From Komagataeibacter xylinus (GTDB lineage Bacteria > Pseudomonadota > Alphaproteobacteria > Acetobacterales > Acetobacteraceae): a stretch of DNA of 64,000 bases. The first letter of the stretch is position 1. Each line of letters starts with the position of its first letter. Shown piece by piece: positions 18,711 through 27,361 of this stretch. Below the pieces are notes generated by a model that saw only the letters and a program-made list of their open reading frames with translations, searched no databases and was not told the DNA's origin. The translations under genes were made by a program, and so were the position numbers. The DNA lies in NCBI RefSeq assembly GCF_031081985.1, contig NZ_JARWSK010000004.1:248001-312000 (forward strand), read 5' to 3'.

Positions 18711-19927
18711 CCAGCCCACTTGCCACGCTGGCCCACGGCATGCCCGGCGTGCTGGAACAGCTTGGCCGGATCTGGACCATCCTCCCCGATGCAAGGCTGG
18801 TGGGCGGCGCCGTGCGCGACCTGCTGCGCGGGCAGGCGGTCGCCGATATCGACCTGGCCTGCGCCGAGGCCCCTGATGTGGTGATGGCGAAGCTGAAGGC
18901 CGCGGGCATGAAGGTGGTGCCCACGGGGCTTGCGCATGGTACGGTCACCGCCGTCATTGACCGCCGCCCCTTCGAGATCACGACCCTGCGGCGCGATGAG
19001 GACACCGATGGCCGCCACGCCACCGTGGCCTGGACACAGGACTGGCGCGAGGATGCGGCAAGGCGCGACTTCACCATCAACGCCATGTCATGCGATAGCG
19101 CGGGCGTGGTGCATGATTATTTTGGCGGGCAGGCTGACCTGGCGGCAGGAAGGGTGCGTTTTGTGGGCGATGCCCGCCTGCGCATTACCGAGGATGCCCT
19201 GCGGATCCTGCGCTTCTTCCGCTTTCAGGCCCGGTATGGCGGCAGCAGGCCGGACCCACAGGCGATCAACGCCATAACCGATCTCGCCGCCCTGATCGAC
19301 CGCCTCTCGGTCGAGCGGGTCTGGTCGGAGCTGCGGCGTATCCTGACCGGCCCCGAGGTCACGCGCACGCTATGGCAGATGCATGAGTGCGGCGTGCTGG
19401 CCCGTGTCCTGCCCGAAGGCAGCAGCATCCCCCGCCTCGAGCGCCTGCTGGCCTGTGGGGCGCCGGATGAGCCGGTGCTGCTTCTGGCCGCGCTGGTGGC
19501 GGGCGACGAGCGTGCGGTGGCGCGGCGGCTGAAACTGTCACGCGCGGAGGGTGGCGCGCTGGCGCGTACGCGCGGCGAGCCGGTGCCGTGCCCCGGCCTT
19601 GATGGCGCTGCCATCCTGCGCCTGCTGGCCGACTATGCGCCATGCGACCTGATCTGGCGCGCATGGTTGCGGCAGGCTGACGTGCTGGGGCGCCCCGATG
19701 CCGGGTGGGAGGGCCTGCGCGACCAGCTTGCGCACACGCCGCCGCCGGTTTTCCCGCTCAATGGCGGCGATGCCCTGAACGCTGGCTGCCCGCCCGGTGC
19801 GGCAGTGGGGCAGGTGCTGGGGCAGGTGCGGCAGTGGTGGCTGGAAAAGGGCTGCGCGCCGGACCATGCCGCCTGCATCACGCGCCTGCGCGCCGTGCTG
19901 GCTGAAGGCGTTGCGCGCGCCACATAA
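18707..19927 (+). CDS. CCA tRNA nucleotidyltransferase / poly(A) polymerase family
   Basis: Class II nucleotidyltransferase of 406 residues with a GTG start at 18707 overlapping the DUF1285 stop. Motifs: ARLVGGAVRDLLRG (flexible loop, about 26-39), DIDLA (metal-binding carboxylates, about 46-50), RRDFTINAM and EDALRILRFFRFQARY. The family contains CCA-adding enzymes and poly(A) polymerases; in alphaproteobacteria without another copy this type usually repairs tRNA 3' ends, so CCA addition is preferred. No HD phosphohydrolase domain follows, and the C-terminal part is short. Confidence 0.87.
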   Translation: MTSPLATLAHGMPGVLEQLGRIWTILPDARLVGGAVRDLLRGQAVADIDLACAEAPDVVMAKLKAAGMKVVPTGLAHGTVTAVIDRRPFEITTLRRDEDTDGRHATVAWTQDWREDAARRDFTINAMSCDSAGVVHDYFGGQADLAAGRVRFVGDARLRITEDALRILRFFRFQARYGGSRPDPQAINAITDLAALIDRLSVERVWSELRRILTGPEVTRTLWQMHECGVLARVLPEGSSIPRLERLLACGAPDEPVLLLAALVAGDERAVARRLKLSRAEGGALARTRGEPVPCPGLDGAAILRLLADYAPCDLIWRAWLRQADVLGRPDAGWEGLRDQLAHTPPPVFPLNGGDALNAGCPPGAAVGQVLGQVRQWWLEKGCAPDHAACITRLRAVLAEGVARAT

Positions 19928-19938
19928 TTTGTAACCGC

Positions 19939-21771
19939 ATGTCGCGGCGCTTTGTTTTGCGCTGGCTTGCGGCTATAGGCCGATTGATGAACGCAATAAA
20001 AATGACCGCGCCAGATCGTGCGGCGGCGCCTGATGCACCGGTGTCGTCACGCCGCCTCATGCGGCGGCTGTGGCGCGATGAACTGGCCCGCCACAAGCTG
20101 CGTATCATGGCGGTTATGGTGCTGACGGCGCTCATGGCCATATTCAGCGCGCTCTACCCGCTGGTGATCCAGCGCGCGCTCGACATGTTTGCCGATCATG
20201 ACCCCCGCATCCTGTACCAGGTGCCCATTCTGGTAGTGGTGATTACGGTGGCCAAGGCCATCTCGCAGTACGGGCAGTCGATTGCGGTGCAGTCGCTGGT
20301 GCTGGTGGTGATCCGGGGCCTGCAGGGGCGCATGTTCCACCACCTGGTCAATGCCGATATCTCGCGCATTGAAACCGAGGCCCCGGCCCAGATCGCGGCC
20401 CGCTTCACCACCGATGCCGTCTCGATTCGCGAGGCCATGATCCGTGCCACCAATGCGCTGGGCGATGCGGTGACCGTGGTGGGGCTGATCGCCTCCATGC
20501 TGTACATGGACTGGGAACTCAGCCTGATCGCCGCCGTGCTCTACCCCATCGCCGCCCTGCCGGTGCGCCGCCTGGGCAAGCGGCTGCGGCGGGAATCCGG
20601 CGGCGTGCATGAACAGATTGGCGAGACCAGCGCGATGCTGGCCGAAAGTTTTGGCCAGTCGCGTACCATCCGCGTCTATCGCCTTGAAGCCGAGGAGGAA
20701 GGCCGCGCCGCCCGCGTGCTCGACATCCTGCATGACCGCCTGCTGCGCATTGCGCGCGGGCGCGCGCGCGTGGACCCGATGCTTGAGGTGCTTGGCGGCA
20801 TTGCCGTGGCGGCCGTGCTGGGCTTTGCGGGCTGGCGGGCCACGCAGGGCGGGGCCACGCTGGGCGATTTTTCCGGCTTTGTGGCCGCCCTGCTGCTGGC
20901 CGCCCGCCCGCTGCGCGCGCTCGGCACGCTCAACATCGCCCTGCAGGAAGGGCTTGGTGGCCTGCAGCGCGTATTTGACGTGATTGACGAGCCCGTGGCC
21001 GTGGCCCAGGCGCCAGATGCCATCAGCCTGCCCGCAGGCGGGGGCAACCTGTGCTTCGAGCAGGTGGCCTTTCGCTACCCCGATGGGCGCATGGGGCTGA
21101 GCGGGCTGGATTTTGTGGCCGCGCCGGGCCTGACCGTGGCCCTTGTCGGCCCATCGGGGGCAGGCAAGTCCACCGCACTTTCGCTCATTCCGCGCCTGCA
21201 TGATGTGACCGGCGGGCGCATCACGCTCGATGGCGTGGACCTGCGCCGCCTGATCCTGTCCGACCTGCGCGATGCCATTGCCTATGTCAGCCAGGACACG
21301 CTCCTGTTCGACCTGCCGGTCATCGACAACATCCGCATGGGCAACCCCAAGGCCACTGATGCACAGGTGCATGAAGCCGCCCGCGCCGCCGCGGCCGATG
21401 CGTTCATCACGGCGCTGCCACAGGGGTACGGCACGGTGGTCGGCCCCGGCGGGCAGCGCCTCTCAGGCGGGCAGCGGCAGCGCGTGGCGCTGGCCCGCGC
21501 CCTGCTGCGCAACCCGCGCGTGCTTTTGCTTGATGAGGCGACAAGCGCGCTTGATAGCGAGAGCGAGGCCATCGTGCAGCAGGCCCTGACGCATCTGCGC
21601 CACGGGCGCACGACCATTGTGGTGGCGCACAGGCTCTCCACCGTGCGCTCGGCGGATCTGGTGGTGGTGATCGCGCAGGGGCAGGCGGTGGAATGCGGCA
21701 CGCATGATGCGCTGATGGAACATGATGGCCTGTATGCCCGCATGGTGCGCAATCAGGCTTTCACGCTCTGA
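19939..21771 (+). CDS. ABC exporter, MsbA/multidrug type (fused permease-ATPase)
   Basis: A 610-residue half-transporter: six membrane helices (about 50-330) followed by a nucleotide-binding domain with Walker A GPSGAGKS, Q-loop YVSQDTLLFD, signature LSGGQRQRVALARALL, Walker B VLLLDEATSALD and the H-loop AHRLS. It would act as a homodimer. The family exports lipids or drugs; lipid A-core export (MsbA) is possible but not proven. Starts at 19939, 19987 and 20002 are all open; none has a strong Shine-Dalgarno. It stands alone, 12 bp after the CCA-enzyme gene, possibly co-transcribed. Confidence 0.88.
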   Translation: MSRRFVLRWLAAIGRLMNAIKMTAPDRAAAPDAPVSSRRLMRRLWRDELARHKLRIMAVMVLTALMAIFSALYPLVIQRALDMFADHDPRILYQVPILVVVITVAKAISQYGQSIAVQSLVLVVIRGLQGRMFHHLVNADISRIETEAPAQIAARFTTDAVSIREAMIRATNALGDAVTVVGLIASMLYMDWELSLIAAVLYPIAALPVRRLGKRLRRESGGVHEQIGETSAMLAESFGQSRTIRVYRLEAEEEGRAARVLDILHDRLLRIARGRARVDPMLEVLGGIAVAAVLGFAGWRATQGGATLGDFSGFVAALLLAARPLRALGTLNIALQEGLGGLQRVFDVIDEPVAVAQAPDAISLPAGGGNLCFEQVAFRYPDGRMGLSGLDFVAAPGLTVALVGPSGAGKSTALSLIPRLHDVTGGRITLDGVDLRRLILSDLRDAIAYVSQDTLLFDLPVIDNIRMGNPKATDAQVHEAARAAAADAFITALPQGYGTVVGPGGQRLSGGQRQRVALARALLRNPRVLLLDEATSALDSESEAIVQQALTHLRHGRTTIVVAHRLSTVRSADLVVVIAQGQAVECGTHDALMEHDGLYARMVRNQAFTL

Positions 21772-21838
21772 GGTAACCGGGCGAATGTGCACTTGGGCCG
21801 GGGTTGGCGGTTGAAGTGTGGCAAGCTTCGTGCAATGG

Positions 21839-21861
21839 ATTGACCGACCCGTTCGGTCAAT
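21839..21861. promoter_or_regulatory. TetR-type operator palindrome upstream of emrAB-like pump
   Basis: ATTGACCGA and TCGGTCAAT are perfect 9-bp arms around CCCGT. The spacing and the GACCGA/TCGGTC core match operators of TetR-family repressors that control efflux pumps. It lies 53-75 bp before the ATG of the membrane fusion protein. No TetR gene is encoded in the window, so the repressor must act from elsewhere. Confidence 0.6.
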
Positions 21862-21913
21862 GCGCGAGATGACAGGATCAGGGGCTGCAATCAAGTGATG
21901 ATGAGGAAAGCAG

Positions 21914-23002
21914 ATGGCCGCGGACGAAGGCAACGCACCTGAAGACGGACAGGACAAGAAGAAAAAGGAAGTATCGCCGCGCCGCAAGCTGATCCTGATC
22001 GGTATTGTCGTGGTGGTCGTGGTGCTGGGCGTGCTGTACTGGTTCCTGCACCGCAACGAGGTGGAAACCGATGATGCCTTCACCGCCGGCCGTGCCGTGG
22101 CGGTGGCCCCCCATGTGTCCGGTTACGTGACCGAACTGCTGGTGAACGACAACCAGTTCGTCCATCAGGGTGATGTCATTGCCCGCATTGATGACCGCAA
22201 CTGGCGCGCCCAGCGTGACCAGGCGGCGGCCGCCGTCGATATCGCGCGCGCGCAGGTGCAGAACTATACCCTTCTGGCTGAAGTGGCCAAAAAGAACTTC
22301 CCCGGCCACCTCATGGTCGCCCAGGGGCAGTTGCAGCAGGCGCAGGCGCAGGAGTTCAAGGCCGAGACCGATTACCGCCGCCAGCATGGCGTAACCCGCG
22401 AGGCGACATCGCAGCAGAACATCGATTACGCCACCGCCGCGCTGAATGCGGCCAAGGCGCAGGTGCTTGAAGCGCAGGGCAACCTTGAAACCGCGCTGCC
22501 CGTCATCCCCAACATTGCCAGCACCGAGGCCCGCGTGAGCGGGGAGCAGGCCACGCTGAGCCAGGCCGAGGCGAAGCTGCGCGAGGCGGAGCTGAACGTG
22601 GAATGGACCACCATCCGCGCGCCCCATGATGGCTGGATCTCGCAGCGCAACATCGAGCGTGGCACGTATGTCACCGCAGGCCAGACGGTCGTGTCCGTGG
22701 TCGAGCCTGAAATCTGGGTCGTGGCCAACTACAAGGAAACGCAGCTCACCCACATGCGTCCCGGCCAGAAGGTGGATATCGCCATTGATGCCTACCCGTT
22801 CCTCAAGCTCAGGGGCCATGTTGACTCGCTGCAGCTTGGCACGGGCGCAACCTTCAGCGCCTTCCCGCCAGAAAACGCCACGGGCAACTACGTGAAGATC
22901 GTGCAGCGCGTGCCGGTCAAGATCCTGATCGACGAGGGGCTGCGTGCCGACCTGCCGCTTTCCCTCGGGCTGTCGGTTGAACCTACGGTCCATACGGAAT
23001 GA
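21914..23002 (+). CDS. emrA: HlyD/EmrA-family membrane fusion protein
   Basis: A 362-residue adaptor: a lysine-rich N-terminus (DGQDKKKKE), one membrane helix (about 27-50), the EmrA signature NEVETDDAFTAGRAVAVAPH, a coiled-coil hairpin (about 100-200) and the second biotinyl-lipoyl half (IRAPHDGWISQRNIERGTYV). It works with the MFS permease encoded next, whose ATG overlaps its stop, to carry drugs across both membranes with an outer-membrane channel. A TetR-type palindrome lies in its promoter region, so induction by a pump substrate is likely. The emrA label rests on family and context, not on demonstrated substrate. Confidence 0.9.
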   Translation: MAADEGNAPEDGQDKKKKEVSPRRKLILIGIVVVVVVLGVLYWFLHRNEVETDDAFTAGRAVAVAPHVSGYVTELLVNDNQFVHQGDVIARIDDRNWRAQRDQAAAAVDIARAQVQNYTLLAEVAKKNFPGHLMVAQGQLQQAQAQEFKAETDYRRQHGVTREATSQQNIDYATAALNAAKAQVLEAQGNLETALPVIPNIASTEARVSGEQATLSQAEAKLREAELNVEWTTIRAPHDGWISQRNIERGTYVTAGQTVVSVVEPEIWVVANYKETQLTHMRPGQKVDIAIDAYPFLKLRGHVDSLQLGTGATFSAFPPENATGNYVKIVQRVPVKILIDEGLRADLPLSLGLSVEPTVHTE

Positions 23003-24573
23003 GCGCGCAGGCAGCGCCTGCGGCCCCGGCGGATGGCGCGGGCTGGAAACCGAAGCACAACCCATGGCTGATCGCCGTGGTTGTGACGGTGGCCGCCTTC
23101 ATGGAAATTCTCGATACCACCATCGTCAACGTGGCGCTGCCGCATATCGCAGGCAGCCTGTCCTCAACCTATGATGATGCGACCTGGACGCTCACCTCCT
23201 ATCTGGTAGCCAACGGCATCGTGCTCACCATATCGGGCTGGCTGGGCAAGTTGTTCGGGCGCAAGCGTTACTTCCTCATCTGCATTGCCATGTTCTCGCT
23301 CTCGTCGTTCCTGTGCGGCATTTCGACGAGCCTGCCCGAACTGATCTTCTTCCGCCTGATGCAGGGCTTTTTTGGCGGTGGGCTCCAGCCCAACCAGCAA
23401 TCCATCATTCTTGACACCTTCCCGCCTGACAAACGCGCCGCGGCCTTTGGCCTGACGGCGATCGCCACCGTGGTGGCCCCCGTGCTCGGCCCGTCGCTTG
23501 GCGGGTGGATTACGGATAACTACTCGTGGCGGTGGGTGTTCTTCATCAACGTGCCGGTGGGCATCCTAGCCACCATCGCGGTCTCGATCATGATCGATGA
23601 CCCGCCATGGGCGCGCAAGCAGAACGCGCCGCTCGACTTCGTGGGCATCGGGCTGATCACCATCGGCTTTGGCTGCCTTGAAGTGGCGGTTGACCGTGGC
23701 GAGGACGAGGACTGGTTCGGCTCGCGCATTATCGTCACCATGGCCATTCTTGCCTTCCTTGGCATAGGCGGCGCCATCATCTGGCTGCTGCGGGCCAAGA
23801 ACCCGGCGGTGGATTTGCGGGTGTTCAAGGACCGCAACTTCGCCGTGGGCACCGGGCTGATGGGGGCGGTGGGGGCGCTGCTCTATTCCTCGGCCATTAT
23901 CGTGCCGCAGTTCTCGCAGCAGATCATGGGCTATACCGCAACACTGTCGGGGCTGATCCTCTCGCCCGGCGGCATTGTGGTGATCGTGCTCATCCCGCTG
24001 GTGGGCATTGCGATGAAGTATGTGCAGTTGCGCTATATCATCGCGCTGGGCTTCTTCCTCATGGGCATATCCATGATCTGGTCGGCGCAACTGGTGCCTG
24101 ACCTTGATTTCCGGCATCTGGTGCTGTTCCGCATGAGCCAGACGGGGACGATGGCCTTCCTGTTCGTGCCGATCTCGACCATTACCTACGCCACCTTGCC
24201 CCGCAACCTGAACGCCGATGGCTCAGCGCTGTTCAGCATGGCGCGTAACGTACTGGGATCACTCAGTATTTCAGGTGCTACCGCCATGGTGACGGAACTG
24301 CGACAGGCGCACCAGAACCAGATGGTGCACTGGATGACGCCCTACCACCAGCCCTTCAACGAATACCTCGCCCACAGCCGGGGCGTTGCGGTGATGCGTG
24401 GTTACGCACAGGGCGCGCTCAATAACGTGGCGGTGGGGCGGCTGTACAAGGAGTTCCAGCGTCAGGTTGCGATCCTGGCCTATAACGAGGTCTTCATGAT
24501 CCTCGGTATCGGGTGCATGCTGGTTGTGCCGTTCTGCTTCCTCATGTCGCCGCTCAAAGGCGGGGACAAGTAA
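22999..24573 (+). CDS. emrB: MFS drug exporter, EmrB family
   Basis: A 524-residue, 14-helix DHA2 exporter. Helix 1 has the family motif LDTTIVNVALPHIAGSL; the loop 2-3 motif reads GWLGKLFGRKRYF; helix 5 has GPSLGGWITD. Translationally coupled (ATGA) to the EmrA-like adaptor. A soluble loop near residues 440-490 (HQNQMVHWMTPYHQPFNEYL) is typical of EmrB proteins that work with an adaptor. Followed directly by a palindromic repeat that may terminate the transcript. Confidence 0.92.
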   Translation: MSAQAAPAAPADGAGWKPKHNPWLIAVVVTVAAFMEILDTTIVNVALPHIAGSLSSTYDDATWTLTSYLVANGIVLTISGWLGKLFGRKRYFLICIAMFSLSSFLCGISTSLPELIFFRLMQGFFGGGLQPNQQSIILDTFPPDKRAAAFGLTAIATVVAPVLGPSLGGWITDNYSWRWVFFINVPVGILATIAVSIMIDDPPWARKQNAPLDFVGIGLITIGFGCLEVAVDRGEDEDWFGSRIIVTMAILAFLGIGGAIIWLLRAKNPAVDLRVFKDRNFAVGTGLMGAVGALLYSSAIIVPQFSQQIMGYTATLSGLILSPGGIVVIVLIPLVGIAMKYVQLRYIIALGFFLMGISMIWSAQLVPDLDFRHLVLFRMSQTGTMAFLFVPISTITYATLPRNLNADGSALFSMARNVLGSLSISGATAMVTELRQAHQNQMVHWMTPYHQPFNEYLAHSRGVAVMRGYAQGALNNVAVGRLYKEFQRQVAILAYNEVFMILGIGCMLVVPFCFLMSPLKGGDK

Positions 24574-24579
24574 TGTATG

Positions 24580-24656
24580 AAAGTTTTTGGTGAAGCTTTT
24601 TTCAAAAAGCTTCAAAGAACGCCGCCTTTTTGAAAGAAGGGCGGCACCCAAAAACC
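24580..24656 (+). repeat. Composite palindromic repeat, copy C (full length)
   Basis: Outer arm AAAGTTTTTGGTG at the left and CACCCAAAAACC at the right enclose two hairpins: GAAGCTTTTTTCAAAAAGC-TTC and GCCGCCTTTTTG / AAGGGCGGC. Joined by AAAGAAC. Lies 7 bp after the emrB-like stop and 28 bp before the Nudix gene. Confidence 0.8.
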
Positions 24657-24684
24657 TGTATCCGTTTCAGGCAGGAGAAAGGCC

Positions 24685-25104
24685 ATGACAAAAGTAATCC
24701 GGGTCGTCTGCGCCGCGATTATTGAACAAGAGCGGTTGCTGGTCGTGCGCAAACGCGGCACCACGGCCTTCATGCTGCCCGGCGGCAAGCCGGAGGTGGG
24801 TGAAAGCCCGGAGCAGGCATTACGGCGTGAAATTGATGAGGAACTGGGCTGCCCCCTTACATTGGGGGCGGAACTGGCCGGTGATTTTTCAGCGCCCGCC
24901 GCCAATGAGCCAGGCTATACCGTGCAGGCCCGCATCTGGACCGGGCAGCTTGAAGCCACGCCCGCTATTGCTGCTGAAATTGCCGAACTGCGCTGGATTA
25001 CGGCTGCCGATGCAGCAGGATTGTGCCTCGCGCCGCTGCTCAGTGGCAAAACGTGGACGGCGCTTGCCCGCGCGGGCCTCATGCCTCAGCTTGCGGTGGC
25101 GTAA
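24685..25104 (+). CDS. Nudix hydrolase (MutT-like)
   Basis: A 139-residue Nudix protein with a complete Nudix box at residues 33-55 (GGKPEVGESPEQALRRE followed by IDEELG), the fold that binds Mg and cleaves nucleoside diphosphate-X bonds. Size and the early AAIIEQERLLVVRKRG strand resemble MutT/NudG-like sanitising enzymes, but substrate cannot be read. ATG 24685 has AGGAGAAAGG upstream. The last 19 bp overlap tail to tail with the rppH gene on the other strand. Confidence 0.88.
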   Translation: MTKVIRVVCAAIIEQERLLVVRKRGTTAFMLPGGKPEVGESPEQALRREIDEELGCPLTLGAELAGDFSAPAANEPGYTVQARIWTGQLEATPAIAAEIAELRWITAADAAGLCLAPLLSGKTWTALARAGLMPQLAVA

Positions 25105-25607
25105 GGCGCGAAATAGGCGGCAAGCTTTGCGTAAATATCTTTTTTGATGCCGACATTGAGGTGCGGCAACTGCGCGAGCTCCACCCACTTCCATAAATCG
25201 AATTCGGCAGGCTGGTGGGTATCGAGCCGTATGTCCCCGTCCTGCCCGGTAAAGCGCAGGGCGAACCACTGCTGCGTCTGCCCCCGGTAGCGGCCGCCAA
25301 GCGCCTTGCCAATCAGGTGGCCGGGCAGGTCGTAGCTGAGCCATTCGGGGTAGGCGGCGAGGATCTCGGCCCTGTCGGTGCCGATTTCCTCATGCAGTTC
25401 GCGCAATACGGCAACCTGCGGGCTCTCGCCTTCATCAATGCCGCCCTGCGGGCACTGCCATACGCCTTCATCCGGCGGCCCGCCGGCGCCTGGCATGTCG
25501 GTGCGGCGGGCGACAAGCACCTGCCCGCGCAGGTTGAACACGAGCGCACCCACATTGGGGCGATAGGGCAGGGTGGTGTTGCTGGTCAAAGGCTGGTCTT
25601 CCGGCAC
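25086..25607 (-). CDS. rppH: RNA pyrophosphohydrolase RppH
   Basis: A 173-residue Nudix enzyme removing pyrophosphate from mRNA 5' ends and so starting decay. The hallmarks are YRPNVGALVFN, VWQCPQGGIDEGE, the Nudix box at 55-76 ending in RELHEEIG, and the conserved late segment GQTQQWFALRF plus EFDLWKWV. It starts 2 bp after the ctpA stop, matching the ctpA-rppH order I know from other alphaproteobacteria. It overlaps the convergent Nudix gene by 19 bp. Confidence 0.94.
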   Translation of the reverse strand: MPEDQPLTSNTTLPYRPNVGALVFNLRGQVLVARRTDMPGAGGPPDEGVWQCPQGGIDEGESPQVAVLRELHEEIGTDRAEILAAYPEWLSYDLPGHLIGKALGGRYRGQTQQWFALRFTGQDGDIRLDTHQPAEFDLWKWVELAQLPHLNVGIKKDIYAKLAAYFAPYATAS

Positions 25608-25609
25608 GA

Positions 25610-27214
25610 TCAGGGCTGGGCCGGTGCGGCGGGCACCGCAGGCGTTGCCGGGGCCGCAGGGGCCTGCTTCTCCGCCGGTGCGGGTGGCGGGGCAGCGGTT
25701 GCGGGCGGCGTTGCATCCGGCGTGGTGGTGGGGGCCGCAGCCGATGGGGCGGCAGGCGGCGTGGCCTTGGGGGCCGGTGTGGCAGCAGCGGTGGCAGGCG
25801 CCTTGCCAGCCGGGGGTGCGGGCGGCTCGGGCGGCACCGGCAGCCCGGCCATGGAGCGCACGACGCGCAGCCCTTCCTGAAGCTGGAAGTCGGTCGTGGG
25901 CTTGGTCGGGTCAAATTCCGGCCAGTTGGCAGGCGGCTGGGTCGGGATGGTCTTGGCTATTGCGGGCAGGTCGGTGCGCGTGGGCGGCTGGGCCGTGTTG
26001 CCGCCCCGGTTCTTGATGATATGCGCGAGATCGGCCTCGTGAATGCTGTAGCCGCTATCATCATGCGCCTCGCGCACGGGAATGTCGGGGATGATGCCCA
26101 GCCCTTGGATGGAACGGCCCGACGGCGTGTAGTAGCGCGCCGTGGTCAGGCGGATCGCGCCCTCGCCGGGAATGGGCAGGATGGTCTGCACCGAGCCCTT
26201 GCCAAAGGTCTTCTCGCCCAGCAGCACGGCGCGCTGGTGGTCCTGCAGCGCACCGGCCACGATTTCACTGGCCGAGGCCGAGCCACCATTGATCAGCACG
26301 ACAATGGGCAGGCCGCCGGTAATGTCGGAATTATGCGCATCCCAGCGCTGGCTGTCCTGCGGGTGGCGGGCGCGGGTGGAGACGATCTCGCCACTGCGGA
26401 TGAAGTCGGAGCCTACGTCGATCGCCTGTGTCAGCAGCCCGCCGGGGTCGGAGCGCAGGTCGATGATCAGGCCCGCCATCCTGTTATGGGTCTGGGCCTG
26501 CAGCTTCTTGTAGGCGGCCATCAGGCCGGACTGCGTTTCCTCGTTGAACTGCGCGATTCGGATATAACCGACATTGTCATACAGCGCGGACTTGATGACC
26601 TGCAGCGGAATGATGGCGCGCGTCAGCGTGACGATGACGGGCTTGGGCGTCTTTTCACGGATCAGGGTCAGGGTGATGCGCGTATCGGGCTTGCCGCGCA
26701 TGCGGGTCACGACCTGATCGAGCGGCTGGCCATCAATGTTCTTGCCATCGATCGCCACGATGAAGTCACCGGGCTTGATGCCTGCGCGGGCTGCGGGCGT
26801 GTCATCAATGGGGGAGACCACGCGCACGTGCCCGTCCTCGCCCTGCACTTCAAGGCCGAGGCCGCCAAACGAGCCCTTGGTCTGGACCTGCAGGTCGGAG
26901 AACTGCTTCTCGGTCATGTAGGAGGAGTGCGGGTCGAGCCCGCTCAGCATGCCGTTGAGCGCGTTGGTGATGAGGTCGCGCGTGGAGACCGGCTCGACGT
27001 AATTGGCCTTCACCTTTTCCAGCACGTAACCGAACAGGAACATGAGCTGTTCGATTTCCTGGGGGGAATTGTCATCCTTCGAGACTGCGTCCGCCGCATG
27101 GGCCATGGGGGCAAAACCGCCCCACCTGCTGGCTGAATAGTGGGCAACCTGCGGGGCCACCACGATCCCTGCAAGAAAGGCGCAACCGATCAGCAGGCCA
27201 TTACGGAATTTCAT
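25610..27214 (-). CDS. ctpA: C-terminal processing serine peptidase (S41, CtpA-type)
   Basis: A 534-residue periplasmic protease. The start at 27214 follows CAGGAGACAACGC and gives a signal peptide (about 1-42, ending MAHA). A PDZ domain spans about 115-200 (SFGGLGLEVQGEDGHVRVV); the S41 catalytic pair is Ser314 in NGGSASASE and Lys339 in GEKTFGKGS, 25 residues apart as in known enzymes. The last ~75 residues are an unusually long run of proline, alanine and threonine, probably a flexible spacer or wall-contact tail. It sits between the EnvC-like cell-division factor upstream and RppH downstream, an order consistent with envelope maintenance. Confidence 0.93.
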   Translation of the reverse strand: MKFRNGLLIGCAFLAGIVVAPQVAHYSASRWGGFAPMAHAADAVSKDDNSPQEIEQLMFLFGYVLEKVKANYVEPVSTRDLITNALNGMLSGLDPHSSYMTEKQFSDLQVQTKGSFGGLGLEVQGEDGHVRVVSPIDDTPAARAGIKPGDFIVAIDGKNIDGQPLDQVVTRMRGKPDTRITLTLIREKTPKPVIVTLTRAIIPLQVIKSALYDNVGYIRIAQFNEETQSGLMAAYKKLQAQTHNRMAGLIIDLRSDPGGLLTQAIDVGSDFIRSGEIVSTRARHPQDSQRWDAHNSDITGGLPIVVLINGGSASASEIVAGALQDHQRAVLLGEKTFGKGSVQTILPIPGEGAIRLTTARYYTPSGRSIQGLGIIPDIPVREAHDDSGYSIHEADLAHIIKNRGGNTAQPPTRTDLPAIAKTIPTQPPANWPEFDPTKPTTDFQLQEGLRVVRSMAGLPVPPEPPAPPAGKAPATAAATPAPKATPPAAPSAAAPTTTPDATPPATAAPPPAPAEKQAPAAPATPAVPAAPAQP

Positions 27215-27361
27215 GCGTCGTTGTCTCCTGGGTGCCCGCCGCCATGCTCCGGCAGGCCTGCACGTAATCTTCGCGTTGCGTTGTAACGTGGTCTTGCCCA
27301 TCCGTCACGGGTCGGTAGCATATACCGAACCCGCGTAGGGACAAAACCGCCTTGCGCGCCA

